Assembly: GCA_902799745.1 (NCBI GenBank) | Contig: CADCBQ010000009.1 | Coordinates: forward strand, 36,781 to 100,780 | Direction of reading: 5' to 3' | DNA: 64,000 bases | From: Fibrobacter succinogenes | GTDB lineage: Bacteria; Fibrobacterota; Fibrobacteria; Fibrobacterales; Fibrobacteraceae | Shown: positions 16,987 to 25,669 of the stretch, in pieces | How positions within the stretch are numbered: position 1 is the stretch's first letter | Layout: every line of letters begins with the position of its first letter | Translations under genes and position numbers: made by a program | Notes under the pieces: generated by a model | The model's database searches: none | Seen by the model: only the letters and a program-made list of their open reading frames with translations | What the model was told of the DNA's origin: nothing

Positions 16987-17730
16987 TTAAATCTCGTTGC
17001 GGAACGGATAGTTCATCGGACCTTCGTAAGCCTTACCATGCTTCTTGATCACGATATCGTCAATCCAGACCTTGAAGGACTCGTTTTCATCTTTACGGAC
17101 TTCGAGACGGAAGCCCTTGAAGTTGCTCCAGCTAAACGGCAGCATGACTTCACGAGTGTTCTTGGCATCCCAGTACACACCGGTCGTACCGAACAGCTTG
17201 AGCGGAATGCTGAAGTGTTTCCATTCGGTGGTGATTTCGCCAAGGCTCTTGGAACGGAGCTTCACCTGCAGGGATTCGCCACCGCTCTTCACGCCATCGT
17301 CCACCAACACGAACAGGGCGTTTTCGCCACCCTGGGCACCCTTGATCCAGAACTCGAGGACGCCTTCTTCGAAATAGGGGGTCAAGTCGACAGAACCGGC
17401 GATACAGATAGCCACGCCGGAATAGTCGCTTGCAATAAGTTCAATTTCCATGGAAAGAGCACCTTCCATGGCATACTTGTCCGTAAGAACCGGTTCAGGG
17501 TTTTCACGCGGGTACTGGTAGGTATATCCACCACCACGCGGAATAGCTTCGCGCATCACGACAGACACGACATCCTTGTCGGGTCTGAATGGCTTCGCTT
17601 GCTTAGTGACAAAACGGGACTGGTCGCGGTCGCGGTAATCGCTAAAACCATAACCAGCAAAAGAGAAAGACGCTAAAAGGAGAACGCCCAAGGCGCACGC
17701 CCAACTTGCTTTATGCGGTTTTACGTTCAT
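16987..17730 (-). CDS. Exported carbohydrate-binding-like protein (first operon gene)
   Basis: A 247-residue exported protein starting at the ATG at 17730, which gives a good signal peptide (ACALGVLLLASFSFA). Residues about 70-240 form one beta-sandwich: MEGALSMEIELIASDYSGVAI, LEFWIKGAQGGENALFVLVDDG and a final FKVWIDDIVIK strand, the pattern of CBM11/CIA30-type galactose-binding folds in polysaccharide-active enzymes. There is no catalytic module. As the first gene of the six-gene beta-barrel operon it is a good candidate for the glycan-binding subunit. No exact TAnnTTTG element was found in the 236-base gap upstream, which is shared with a divergent GH5 cellulase. Confidence 0.65.
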   Translation of the reverse strand: MNVKPHKASWACALGVLLLASFSFAGYGFSDYRDRDQSRFVTKQAKPFRPDKDVVSVVMREAIPRGGGYTYQYPRENPEPVLTDKYAMEGALSMEIELIASDYSGVAICIAGSVDLTPYFEEGVLEFWIKGAQGGENALFVLVDDGVKSGGESLQVKLRSKSLGEITTEWKHFSIPLKLFGTTGVYWDAKNTREVMLPFSWSNFKGFRLEVRKDENESFKVWIDDIVIKKHGKAYEGPMNYPFRNEI

Positions 17731-17932
17731 AATATCTAAAAATCTCCAGATACGGACCACTACAATATAACTTGTTTTTGGGGGAGTCAACGGCAGGAAA
17801 AATCAAAATGCTTGGGGAATTGGGATATACCACCCCGAAAACCCTTGATTTTACGCGATTTTAGCGGTTTCAAAGGTAAACATAATTTTTTATTAAGACT
17901 TTCCGTACGCCCTAAAAAAGTGTAAATTTGTA

Positions 17933-17940
17933 GTTAACAA
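17933..17940 (+). promoter_or_regulatory. TAnnTTTG promoter element (GH5 lipoprotein)
   Basis: TAAATTTG, 26 bases before the GH5 ATG. Confidence 0.5.
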
Positions 17941-17966
17941 CCAATCACTCTTTCCGCGAGGAAACC

Positions 17967-19178
17967 ATGATTCATTTACGCACTTTTTTACCTTTAACTA
18001 TTGCCCCCTTTGTGGCCGCATTAGGCATCGTCTTTGGCGCATGCTCTAGCGAAGGCAACCCCCACACGGCCGCAACGGTCACGCCCAAGGAAGCGGACAC
18101 GACCAAACAGGAAGTACGCACTATCGTCCCCGTCGACTATAGCCTCGGCCGCGCCATGAACGCCCGTATCGGCAAGGGCATCAACCTTGGTAACTCCTGG
18201 GATTCTGACGGCAACAGACTCGACAGTAGCTGGGGCAACCCCATCCGCGATTACGACTTTCCCTTTATCAAAAAGGCCGGATTCAATTCCGTGCGTATTC
18301 CTGTACGCTGGCAAAGGAATTCCGACTACGACAATCACACTGTAGACCCCAAAAGACTCGCCGGCGTTAAAGAAGATGTCCAGTTGGCCCTTGCCCAAGG
18401 ACTTGTGGTCATCGTGAACTTCCATCATTATGTACAGTTGAACTGTGCAGGTGGCGGACAGGGTTGCGCTTACGATTCCACCGCTTACGAGGCCGAAAAG
18501 GCACACTTCCTCGGCATGTGGGCACAGGTCGCAAGCGAATTTAACGCTCCGGAATTCCCCGACGACATGGTTGTACTCGAAATCCTGAACGAACCTACGA
18601 TTTCTAACGCCGAACGCGTAGATAAGCTCATGAATGACGCTTACCAGGTCATTCGCGCAGCAGCACCGGGTAAAACCATCATGTTCGAATCCTACCATTC
18701 AGCTAAATTCGAAGACTTGAACATTTTGCACCTGCCCGCCGACGGAAATATCATCTATTCGGGCCACTACTACGAACCCTACGGATTCAGCCACCAGGGA
18801 CACAGCTACAACTGCAAAGGCGACGCCGCATACAACAATTCGGCTTTCACCGACCTAGATATGTACGCAAAGCAAGCCAAGGCCCTTTACCCCGATATCG
18901 ACGGTGTGAACAGCATTCCTTTGAACATGGGTGAATTCGGCATTTCTGGCGGAACGGATTACGCCAACAAAAGCACCTGTAAAGAAGGCGAATCGCTTCC
19001 CTCGGCCAGGATGAAAGCCCAATGGGCATCGCTTTCGATCAAGGCCGCCGAAGCCTACGGTATTTCTTGGAACTACTGGGGATTTACAAGCGTCGGTGGC
19101 TTTGAAGCAGCCCACCACAATGCCATGGACGAAAACATCGAATGGTACGAAGGATTCCCCGCCGCATTCGGACTTTAA
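17967..19178 (+). CDS. GH5 endoglucanase, lipoprotein
   Basis: A 403-residue enzyme. The N-terminus is a lipoprotein signal (IVFGAC, Cys26) and a short polar linker of about 30 residues leads to the GH5 domain (about 57-403). Visible landmarks are INLGNSWDS, VRIPVRW, NFHHY, acid/base Glu209 in LEILNEP, HYYEPYGFSH and nucleophile Glu323 in MGEFG. The WNYWGF segment near the end completes the cleft. It should hydrolyse beta-1,4-glucan, anchored in the outer or inner membrane by its lipid. Two cysteine pairs (NCAGGGQGC and NCKGD/TCKEG) suit an extracytoplasmic site. It has its own promoter element and is divergent from the outer-membrane operon. Confidence 0.9.
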   Translation: MIHLRTFLPLTIAPFVAALGIVFGACSSEGNPHTAATVTPKEADTTKQEVRTIVPVDYSLGRAMNARIGKGINLGNSWDSDGNRLDSSWGNPIRDYDFPFIKKAGFNSVRIPVRWQRNSDYDNHTVDPKRLAGVKEDVQLALAQGLVVIVNFHHYVQLNCAGGGQGCAYDSTAYEAEKAHFLGMWAQVASEFNAPEFPDDMVVLEILNEPTISNAERVDKLMNDAYQVIRAAAPGKTIMFESYHSAKFEDLNILHLPADGNIIYSGHYYEPYGFSHQGHSYNCKGDAAYNNSAFTDLDMYAKQAKALYPDIDGVNSIPLNMGEFGISGGTDYANKSTCKEGESLPSARMKAQWASLSIKAAEAYGISWNYWGFTSVGGFEAAHHNAMDENIEWYEGFPAAFGL

Positions 19179-19187
19179 TGAGAAATT

Positions 19188-19955
19188 CTACGGGCGCACA
19201 AGCGTGCCGCCCCAATGCTCGTCAAAAAAGGCTTGGAACAAAGGTTCCGGGCCTTTTTTCAATTCTTCGATAACTTCTGCGACGGAACGCCCGCTACGGT
19301 AAAGTTCACGATAGGCACGCTGCAAATTCTGGACACGTTCTTCGGGGAACTGTTCTGGATGCAGGCGCAGAGCGTGCAGGTTCAAGGCGCCGTAGCGAAT
19401 GGGGTTCCCCGATGCCTTGGTGCATGGGGGAACATCGCGGTCCACCTTGTGGGTTCCACCCACAAAAGCGTAGGCGCCGACCTGATTGCGCTGCTGAATG
19501 GCGGTAACGCCGCCAATAGTCGCATACTCGCCGATACGCACATGGCCGCCGAGCTGGCAGCTATTCGCAATGACAACACCCTCGCGAATGTCGCAGTCAT
19601 GGGCGATATGCGAATAAGCCATGACAAGCACCTTGTTTGCCACATGGGTGCAACCGCCGCCCTGTACCGTGCCGCGGTTAAGTGTACAATATTCGCGAAT
19701 CGTGCAATTTTCGCCAATTTCGAGTCGAGTCGGCTCGCCCGCATACTTTAGATCTTGCGGAGGGCCGCCGAGAATGGCTCCGTCGTACACATGGGTGTTT
19801 TTTCCGACAGAAACCCCGCCATACACATGCACGCGGGATTCCAGAATGACACCTTCGGCAATTTCGGCACCGGCATCGACCAAGCACCACGGGCCAATAA
19901 TGGCGGATTCGTGGACTTTTGCTTGCGGGCTTACAAATGCGGACGGGTGAATCAT
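19188..19955 (-). CDS. lpxA: UDP-N-acetylglucosamine O-acyltransferase
   Basis: A 255-residue left-handed beta-helix protein with the hexapeptide rhythm throughout (SAIIGPWCLVDAGAEI, GENCTIREYCTLNRGT). The active-site His is His119 in AYSHIAHDC, matching His125 of E. coli LpxA, and the C-terminal helical part (NLHALRLHPEQF) is the usual LpxA ending. It catalyses the first step of lipid A synthesis in the cytoplasm, transferring a hydroxyacyl chain from ACP to UDP-GlcNAc, so the organism makes LPS-type lipid A. It stands alone, without lpxB/lpxD/fabZ beside it. A promoter element ends only 4 bases before the ATG, implying a leaderless mRNA. Confidence 0.93.
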   Translation of the reverse strand: MIHPSAFVSPQAKVHESAIIGPWCLVDAGAEIAEGVILESRVHVYGGVSVGKNTHVYDGAILGGPPQDLKYAGEPTRLEIGENCTIREYCTLNRGTVQGGGCTHVANKVLVMAYSHIAHDCDIREGVVIANSCQLGGHVRIGEYATIGGVTAIQQRNQVGAYAFVGGTHKVDRDVPPCTKASGNPIRYGALNLHALRLHPEQFPEERVQNLQRAYRELYRSGRSVAEVIEELKKGPEPLFQAFFDEHWGGTLVRP

Positions 19956-19959
19956 GCCC

Positions 19960-19967
19960 CAAATTTA
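19960..19967 (-). promoter_or_regulatory. TAnnTTTG promoter element (lpxA)
   Basis: TAAATTTG on the minus strand with only 4 bases to the lpxA ATG; transcription would begin at or next to the start codon. Confidence 0.5.
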
Positions 19968-19981
19968 CTAATTTTAGCCAC

Positions 19982-21085
19982 ATGGGCGGTATAATCATTG
20001 CATGCTTGACAGCACTGTACGTAATCCTCTTCCTATTTTTCATAATAGGAGTGATTCGTACGCACCGTTACAGAGGACCTAAGGCAACCCCGAGTGTTTC
20101 GGTCGTGGTGCCCATGCGCAATGAAGAAGAATTCGCCCAGCGCACTCTGGAAGCCCTTGCCGAGCAGGATTACATAGGCGAATGGGAAGTCATCTGCGTC
20201 GATGACCGTTCCACCGATTCTACCAAGGAAATTCTCGAAAAATTTGCGGCCACCCACCCGAAATTCAGGGTGCTTAGCCTCTCGCCCGATTTGCCGCAAA
20301 TTGCAAGTCCCAAGAAACGCGCTCTCGAAAGCGCCTTCAAGATTGCAAAGTACGAAGTCCTTTTAACCATGGATGCCGACTGTATTCCGCGCAAGAGCTG
20401 GATTACCGCCATGGCGGGCCGCTTTAACGACGGCATTTGCATTGTGCAAGGCCCCAAGCAGAATAACGGCAGCCGCACGATGCCGCACCTGTACCAAAAA
20501 CTCGAAACCTTGGGCTACACCGCCATGGAAGCCGCAGGCTTTAGCTGGGGTCACCCAATTGTGGCATCGGCCGCATGCCTCGCCTATAAAAAAGACCTGT
20601 TCTTTGCCGTGGGCGGTTTTGGCGACCTGGTGAACCTTTCAAGTGGCGACGACGATATGCTCATCCACAAGATGATGAAAATCCCGGGCACAAAAGTCTG
20701 CTACAACCTGGACAAGGATGCCGTCATCGAAACCGCACCGGTGCATACCTGGAAGCAACTTTTTAACCAGCGCGCCCGCTGGAGCAGCAACGGCACCAAC
20801 TACGAAAGCAAGGCATACATCTTGATGCTCACGCTGATTTACACCTACTACATCTGGATGTTCATTAGCCCGTGGTGCGTGCTCTTTTTGGATTGCCCGT
20901 GGCAGTGGTGCGTATTCAGCATTTTGCCGAAAGTTCTGGTGGACTTTGTATTCCTGATGATCGCTTCTTGGAAACTGCATGCGAAGCGCAAGATGCTTGC
21001 ATTCTTGCCGACCGAAGTGATTCAGATTCCGATGATTGTCTTTGCGGTGCCCGCAGGCATTACGGGCATGTTCAGGTGGAAATAG
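19982..21085 (+). CDS. Family 2 glycosyltransferase, membrane-bound
   Basis: A 367-residue GT2 enzyme. An N-terminal transmembrane helix (about 5-25) is followed by the GT-A domain: VSVVVPMRNEE, CVDDRSTDST, the metal-binding MDADC and the acceptor-side motif QRARWSSN (the QxxRW-like block). Three further hydrophobic segments near the C-terminus place the active site at the inner membrane's cytoplasmic face. The build suits a processive or lipid-linked sugar transferase for envelope polysaccharide; donor and product cannot be read from sequence. The start at 19982 leaves 26 bases to the divergent lpxA start. Its 3' end overlaps the convergent CCA gene by 14 bases. Confidence 0.82.
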   Translation: MGGIIIACLTALYVILFLFFIIGVIRTHRYRGPKATPSVSVVVPMRNEEEFAQRTLEALAEQDYIGEWEVICVDDRSTDSTKEILEKFAATHPKFRVLSLSPDLPQIASPKKRALESAFKIAKYEVLLTMDADCIPRKSWITAMAGRFNDGICIVQGPKQNNGSRTMPHLYQKLETLGYTAMEAAGFSWGHPIVASAACLAYKKDLFFAVGGFGDLVNLSSGDDDMLIHKMMKIPGTKVCYNLDKDAVIETAPVHTWKQLFNQRARWSSNGTNYESKAYILMLTLIYTYYIWMFISPWCVLFLDCPWQWCVFSILPKVLVDFVFLMIASWKLHAKRKMLAFLPTEVIQIPMIVFAVPAGITGMFRWK

Positions 21086-22364
21086 CGGAGCGCGCCCAGG
21101 CGATAGCCTCTTCGGCGTTTTTGATTTCGCCATCGAGCTGCAGTTCGAAACTTTTCTTGATGATTTCGCCCATTTGCTTGCCCGGCTTAACGCCCATATC
21201 CATGAGCATTTTACCCATCAGGTAAGGCTGCGGAGCTTCTTCGATCAAGTCCAATTCACTAGCGGCATTCCAAAGCTTATCGGCAAAGCATTCGCCATCG
21301 GCCGCAGAGCCCGCATAGAATTCGCGAGGAGTGCATTTTACGAGCATGCCCAGGAGCTTCAAACCGCCGAGCTTTACCGCAAGGCGGCGGAGTGCCGGAG
21401 CATCGTTTACAATGGCCGTACCAAGCTCTTGGTAAGCCTTCAAAAGCGGAGGCACGATCTTGAGCAAGTGCGTTTCGTTCGTGATGCGTTCCAAGAACTT
21501 GAGCGAAGTTTCAGGAGAACCGCACAGGAGGGCCGCAAAAGCGAACTCCATCGCCTGCGACTCCGAAAGCGTATCGCGCAGAGGAACCATGTTGTCGAGA
21601 ATCGTTCCGAGAGTTTCCCAAGAATCCTTAAACGGATGAATCTCGGGAAAATATTCATCGAGCTTGATATCCAAAAAAGCCTTAAGGCCAAGCGAAGGCT
21701 TGCCCGGCTTCAGAAGCCATTTCTTGAATTCTTCGAACAGACGTTCTACGGAGAGATCGTCAAGCGAAAGCGTGCGACAAAGTTCAACAGTATCGGGCGC
21801 AAGCGTGCAACCGAAGCGGCTCGCAAACTGCACCCCGCGCAGAATACGCAGAGAATCTTCGGCAAAGGCGGGACCCACATGGCGCAGCGTATGCGTCTTT
21901 AAATCGTCAATTCCGCCATACGGGTCACAGAGCGTAAGTTCCGGCAATTCCATACCCATGGCATTGATGGTAAAGTCGCGGCGGAGGGCGGCTTCCTTGA
22001 AGCTCAGCTTTTCATCGGTATGCACCACGAAACCGCGATGGCCATAGCCCACCTTGCTTTCAGTACGCGGGAACGAAAAATCGAGCGACAGTCCCTTCAT
22101 GGCCAGGTGAATCACGCCAAAAGCCTTGCCCACCAAATTGGTGCGACCATACTTTGAAAGAATCGGCACTAAGGCGTCTTGCGCCATGTCGTAGACTTCG
22201 ACATCATAGTCACGGCAGGACTTGCCTAAAAGAGCGTCGCGGACCCAGCCGCCCACTAAAAACGCACGGCCGCCCGCTTCGCGGATATCGCCTGCAATCT
22301 TGAGCAAGCGCCCGGGCAAATCCGGTTCGAACCACTCACCAGAAAGTGTCTGTAGCTTAGCCAT
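21072..22364 (-). CDS. CCA tRNA nucleotidyltransferase / poly(A) polymerase family
   Basis: A 430-residue class II nucleotidyltransferase. The head domain shows the GG motif and metal site (FLVGGWVRDALLG, then DYDVEVYD), motif B (ALRRDFTINAMG) and the motif C/D block (ILRGVQFASRFG); the rest is the helical neck and body. These enzymes add CCA to tRNA 3' ends; some members are poly(A) polymerases and the sequence alone does not separate them. No C-terminal HD phosphohydrolase domain is evident, although the length allows only a short tail. It lies 14 bases downstream of a lipoprotein gene on the same strand. Confidence 0.85.
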   Translation of the reverse strand: MAKLQTLSGEWFEPDLPGRLLKIAGDIREAGGRAFLVGGWVRDALLGKSCRDYDVEVYDMAQDALVPILSKYGRTNLVGKAFGVIHLAMKGLSLDFSFPRTESKVGYGHRGFVVHTDEKLSFKEAALRRDFTINAMGMELPELTLCDPYGGIDDLKTHTLRHVGPAFAEDSLRILRGVQFASRFGCTLAPDTVELCRTLSLDDLSVERLFEEFKKWLLKPGKPSLGLKAFLDIKLDEYFPEIHPFKDSWETLGTILDNMVPLRDTLSESQAMEFAFAALLCGSPETSLKFLERITNETHLLKIVPPLLKAYQELGTAIVNDAPALRRLAVKLGGLKLLGMLVKCTPREFYAGSAADGECFADKLWNAASELDLIEEAPQPYLMGKMLMDMGVKPGKQMGEIIKKSFELQLDGEIKNAEEAIAWARSAIST

Positions 22365-22378
22365 TTAAAGAAACCGCC

Positions 22379-22828
22379 TTACTGAAAGCTTTCTACAGTT
22401 GCAGCGGAAGTATCAGCCGGAATTTCAGCAGGGGCATTTTCAGTCGGCTGTTCGACGGACTTGTAGCGGTCATAAATACTTTGCGTTTCAACACCCGAAG
22501 AATCTTTCAAGGCATTGGAAACAGAAATATCCTTTTCCGTAGACTTGGCATTCGAGGAATTATCGGACGAAGATTTCTTTGTTGTATCCGAAGCGGCGAA
22601 ACGGTCATAGATACTTTGACGCTGAGCAGCCCCCTCGGCCTTCTTTTGTGCTTCCTGTTCGCGACAGACGCGCAGTTCTTCTTCGGCATAGGCACGCTGG
22701 TCCGGCGAATAAGTCATCGTGTTCAGACGATATTCCATTTCTTCGCACACAAGGCCTTGGCGTTCCCCGGCACAACCGACAAGGAATACCACGACACCAA
22801 CAAGGAAACATGCAAGAATACGATTCAT
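22379..22828 (-). CDS. Small lipoprotein with a duplicated QSIYDR motif
   Basis: A 149-residue lipoprotein (signal FLVGVVVFLVGC, Cys19). The mature part is hydrophilic, Ser/Glu/Lys-rich and probably disordered. Two copies of a short motif, QSIYDRFA and QSIYDRYK, lie about 45 residues apart and may be binding sites for one partner. A predicted helical stretch (EEMEYRLNTMTYSPDQRA) precedes them. I do not recognise the family. It lies 21 bases after the PorZ-like propeller gene and 14 before the CCA gene. It may belong with the propeller protein in a surface assembly. Confidence 0.6.
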   Translation of the reverse strand: MNRILACFLVGVVVFLVGCAGERQGLVCEEMEYRLNTMTYSPDQRAYAEEELRVCREQEAQKKAEGAAQRQSIYDRFAASDTTKKSSSDNSSNAKSTEKDISVSNALKDSSGVETQSIYDRYKSVEQPTENAPAEIPADTSAATVESFQ

Positions 22829-22849
22829 CTTAAAAAACCTCTACACCCG

Positions 22850-24991
22850 TTAGTGGACGATAATGAACTTGCCCTTCTTTACCTTGGAGCCGCTTTTCAC
22901 GACATAGTAGTAGACACCAGGCGCCACCAATTTACCGGACTTGTCAAAACCATTCCATTCAACCTTTCCACCGATGACATCCTGGTTACGGAACGACTTG
23001 ATCAAGGCGCCTCCCCTATTGAAAATGCTCACGACAGAATTTTCGGCAATTCCGTCAATCGTAAACATACCATAGATATTCGGTCTAAACGGAATCGGAT
23101 AGGCACGGACTTCAATCTGTGCAGAATCGGTCATGTTCTTACGGGCGTCCTTAAGGTCGTTACGACGGTAGTAACTCACACCTTTTTCGTGAGAGAACCA
23201 CGCTACCCCAAGTACGGGGTCGATAGCGACATCCGAAACATTGTTGTCCAGCAAGCCGTCTTTTGTAGTAAAGTGCTGCACGAGCAAGGTATCGGCAGAA
23301 CCTTTTCTAGGCGTTAAGCGGAACACACCCTGATTCGTTGTACCGACCCACAAATTTCCATGGACATCGACATCGATTGAGGTAAACTCGGCCCCAAGCA
23401 AACCATTTGTAGAAGTCGGGACCAAGAGCGAATCCTGTTCTTCGTCTAAATAAGCAAGACTCGACAAGGACACTAGCCACAGACGGTTAGTAAGGGAATC
23501 ATACACCATGTCAACGGGTGCAGGATTGATTCCACGGTAGCTTTTGAGCACTCCGTTAGAAAGCTCACCCCCATTGGACTTGGGCGCCGGGAACTTGATC
23601 AGGTCAAGACCACCTTCATCGGCAAGAGCCGTTCCTTTTTTACTTGTCACATAAACAAGCCAGTTGCCGTTTTCATCGAACCTGGAATACATAACACCAG
23701 GCACCGAATTTTCGCCAACACGATTCGCACAATGAATTTCACCATCCGTAGTCACATAGACAACGCCATAGCCATTATTGCTACCCGTTGTCGTCAAGAA
23801 GCCCGAATTATCGGGAGCAGGAGTCGATCCAACAGAAATAGCATAATTCTCCAGATAGTTTTCAAAGCAATGGCCATCTGTCGCGCGGTAATAATACTCA
23901 AGATTCGCCCCCCACTGAGAAAACATCAAGTACACAAATCCCCAGATATGGAAGAATATATGTTCATCAGGCAGAATAGACAATGTTTTCATTCTTGCCG
24001 AATAGGCGCTAGCATCACTACCCAGCGTTCCATAGAGGTAATGCGATTCACCCCAGCCGTTAAGGCTTCCGTGACTCAACTTGCCATCGACCGTTGCCGC
24101 CAGAACACCGCCAATCGGAGTTGCGCGCATTTCGTAAACTTCGCCAGGAGTGTAGCCTTGGGTATTCGTCAAATCTTCAATCTTCTTACCGTCTTTCTTG
24201 TATAAATAGACGTATTCGGAGCCGACCAAATAAGTTCCTTCCTTGGTTTCGATTTGCCACTTGATTTTACTCGAACCGTCTTCGTTATATAGAACAGAAT
24301 CGGTGAGGACCTTGGAATCAACCACGACTTGCTTAACCGGCTTATCAAAGCCATCGACCACGACATCAGCCGGCACAAGCGACCAGGAGTTCGGATCGCT
24401 CAGGCGCTTGTCGGCAGAAAGATTGGTCCAATCCATTTTACGGACATAGACAGCCTTGTCCATTCGGGCATACAGGGAATCTCCACGAACCAGCAGTTCG
24501 CGCACGGGAGTAATGGAAAGCAACTGGGACCCGATACGATCAATCGTCAGCACGGAACGGCCCTGGTCGACATCGAAAAACGCCAAACGGTCTTCAAAGA
24601 TGATGGTCAGTATGTTTTCGTTAATCACGGTTCCATGCGGAACCGAGCGGACATTGTTCTTGACATAAGAGCTGTTCAAGACTCGCCAAGGTTTTTCCCC
24701 ATCGACATAAGTGGCCACCAACCCATACTCAGAAACCGCATAGACTCCACGTTCAGAAGAGACAACAGAATGAAAACGCGATGTTTCCAGACCATGTTCG
24801 GAATGGCAAATGATATCCTCTCTGGGATTGCGGAAGCGAAGCCCACCGTCAGTGGCAAGAATAACACCATAATCACCAAAGGAGGCGGCATCATGTATCG
24901 GGAACGGATCCGAAAAAGCACCCCATTTATCGGAGGCATTCGCACACACTGCCCAAAGCAGCAAACCTAAAATAAGTAATCTAAACTTCAC
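22850..24991 (-). CDS. PorZ-like two-domain beta-propeller protein with sorting tail
   Basis: A 713-residue exported protein. The signal peptide (LLILGLLLWAVCANA) follows a GTG start at 24991 whose AGGGG site is unusually tight. Residues about 25-600 contain propeller blades of the two-component-regulator type (NLWVGTTNQGVFRL, FTTKDGLLDNNVSDVAID, VAWFSHEKGVSYY). The last 85 residues are a FlgD/type IX-like C-terminal domain (AYPIPFRPN, then VEWNGFDKSGKLVAPGVYYY). The build parallels PorZ of the type IX secretion system, which is surface-exposed and helps attach sorted proteins to A-LPS. This is an analogy; other secreted propellers look similar. A sigma factor gene lies 9 bases upstream. Confidence 0.65.
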   Translation of the reverse strand: MKFRLLILGLLLWAVCANASDKWGAFSDPFPIHDAASFGDYGVILATDGGLRFRNPREDIICHSEHGLETSRFHSVVSSERGVYAVSEYGLVATYVDGEKPWRVLNSSYVKNNVRSVPHGTVINENILTIIFEDRLAFFDVDQGRSVLTIDRIGSQLLSITPVRELLVRGDSLYARMDKAVYVRKMDWTNLSADKRLSDPNSWSLVPADVVVDGFDKPVKQVVVDSKVLTDSVLYNEDGSSKIKWQIETKEGTYLVGSEYVYLYKKDGKKIEDLTNTQGYTPGEVYEMRATPIGGVLAATVDGKLSHGSLNGWGESHYLYGTLGSDASAYSARMKTLSILPDEHIFFHIWGFVYLMFSQWGANLEYYYRATDGHCFENYLENYAISVGSTPAPDNSGFLTTTGSNNGYGVVYVTTDGEIHCANRVGENSVPGVMYSRFDENGNWLVYVTSKKGTALADEGGLDLIKFPAPKSNGGELSNGVLKSYRGINPAPVDMVYDSLTNRLWLVSLSSLAYLDEEQDSLLVPTSTNGLLGAEFTSIDVDVHGNLWVGTTNQGVFRLTPRKGSADTLLVQHFTTKDGLLDNNVSDVAIDPVLGVAWFSHEKGVSYYRRNDLKDARKNMTDSAQIEVRAYPIPFRPNIYGMFTIDGIAENSVVSIFNRGGALIKSFRNQDVIGGKVEWNGFDKSGKLVAPGVYYYVVKSGSKVKKGKFIIVH

Positions 24992-25000
24992 CCCCTAAAA

Positions 25001-25621
25001 TTACGAAAATTCACTCGCCCGCGTTAGCAATTCATCCAATTTCACGCAAGAACTTTCATTTTTTTTAAACTTCGACATATAAATATCCTTCTTTTTACGC
25101 ATCTTTTTTATTGCATTGTTTTTGCGTTTTAAAAACGTTACCCGATTCACCCCGCAATACAGGCACGCCTCGGCGGCGCGGATTTCACCAATGCAATAAA
25201 TTTCTACCGCCATTTTTTCGGCAGCGGTAAGGTCCTCCATAAGGTAATCCAGCTCCCGACGGATAAAACGGCCCCTACGCTGTTCATACACCTCTCGCGC
25301 GATATCCTTTCTACCGGTAGCATCGTACGCCACAAAAGTATCCGAGAGCTGCGAAAAAGGCGTTACCGGAAGCATTCTGCGGTTCATATCGAAATATGTA
25401 TTATGGACAACCGCCCGAAGCCACGGATAGAGAGGTTTATCCATGTTCAATGTGCTTGCAGACCGGCATAAACGGAGTGCAACCTCCTGAAAAAGGTCCT
25501 TTGCACGGTCATCATCATTACTCTGGGACTGACAGAGTTTGTAAATTTGTGAGGCATTCTTGCGCCACACTTTTTCAACCCACTTGGGAGATTCTTCTGT
25601 TAAAACTCTTGATTTTGACAT
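25001..25621 (-). CDS. ECF-type RNA polymerase sigma factor
   Basis: A 206-residue sigma-70 family protein. Region 2 is visible about 30-85 (DRAKDLFQEVALRLCRS then YPWLRAVVHNTYFDMNRR), and a region 4 helix-turn-helix about 125-170 (LTAAEKMAVEIYCIGEIRAAEACLY). A basic, Cys-containing tail follows. ECF factors recruit RNA polymerase to envelope or stress promoters. No anti-sigma gene is next to it; instead the gene 9 bases downstream encodes the PorZ-like surface propeller. Region 2 looks divergent, so the factor may be a degenerate or special-purpose member. It is divergent from dsbD, 48 bases away. Confidence 0.72.
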   Translation of the reverse strand: MSKSRVLTEESPKWVEKVWRKNASQIYKLCQSQSNDDDRAKDLFQEVALRLCRSASTLNMDKPLYPWLRAVVHNTYFDMNRRMLPVTPFSQLSDTFVAYDATGRKDIAREVYEQRRGRFIRRELDYLMEDLTAAEKMAVEIYCIGEIRAAEACLYCGVNRVTFLKRKNNAIKKMRKKKDIYMSKFKKNESSCVKLDELLTRASEFS

Positions 25622-25669
25622 TGGGCAACCAGGAATTTTGACAGCGAACTTTCAGTTGCGATAAAATTT

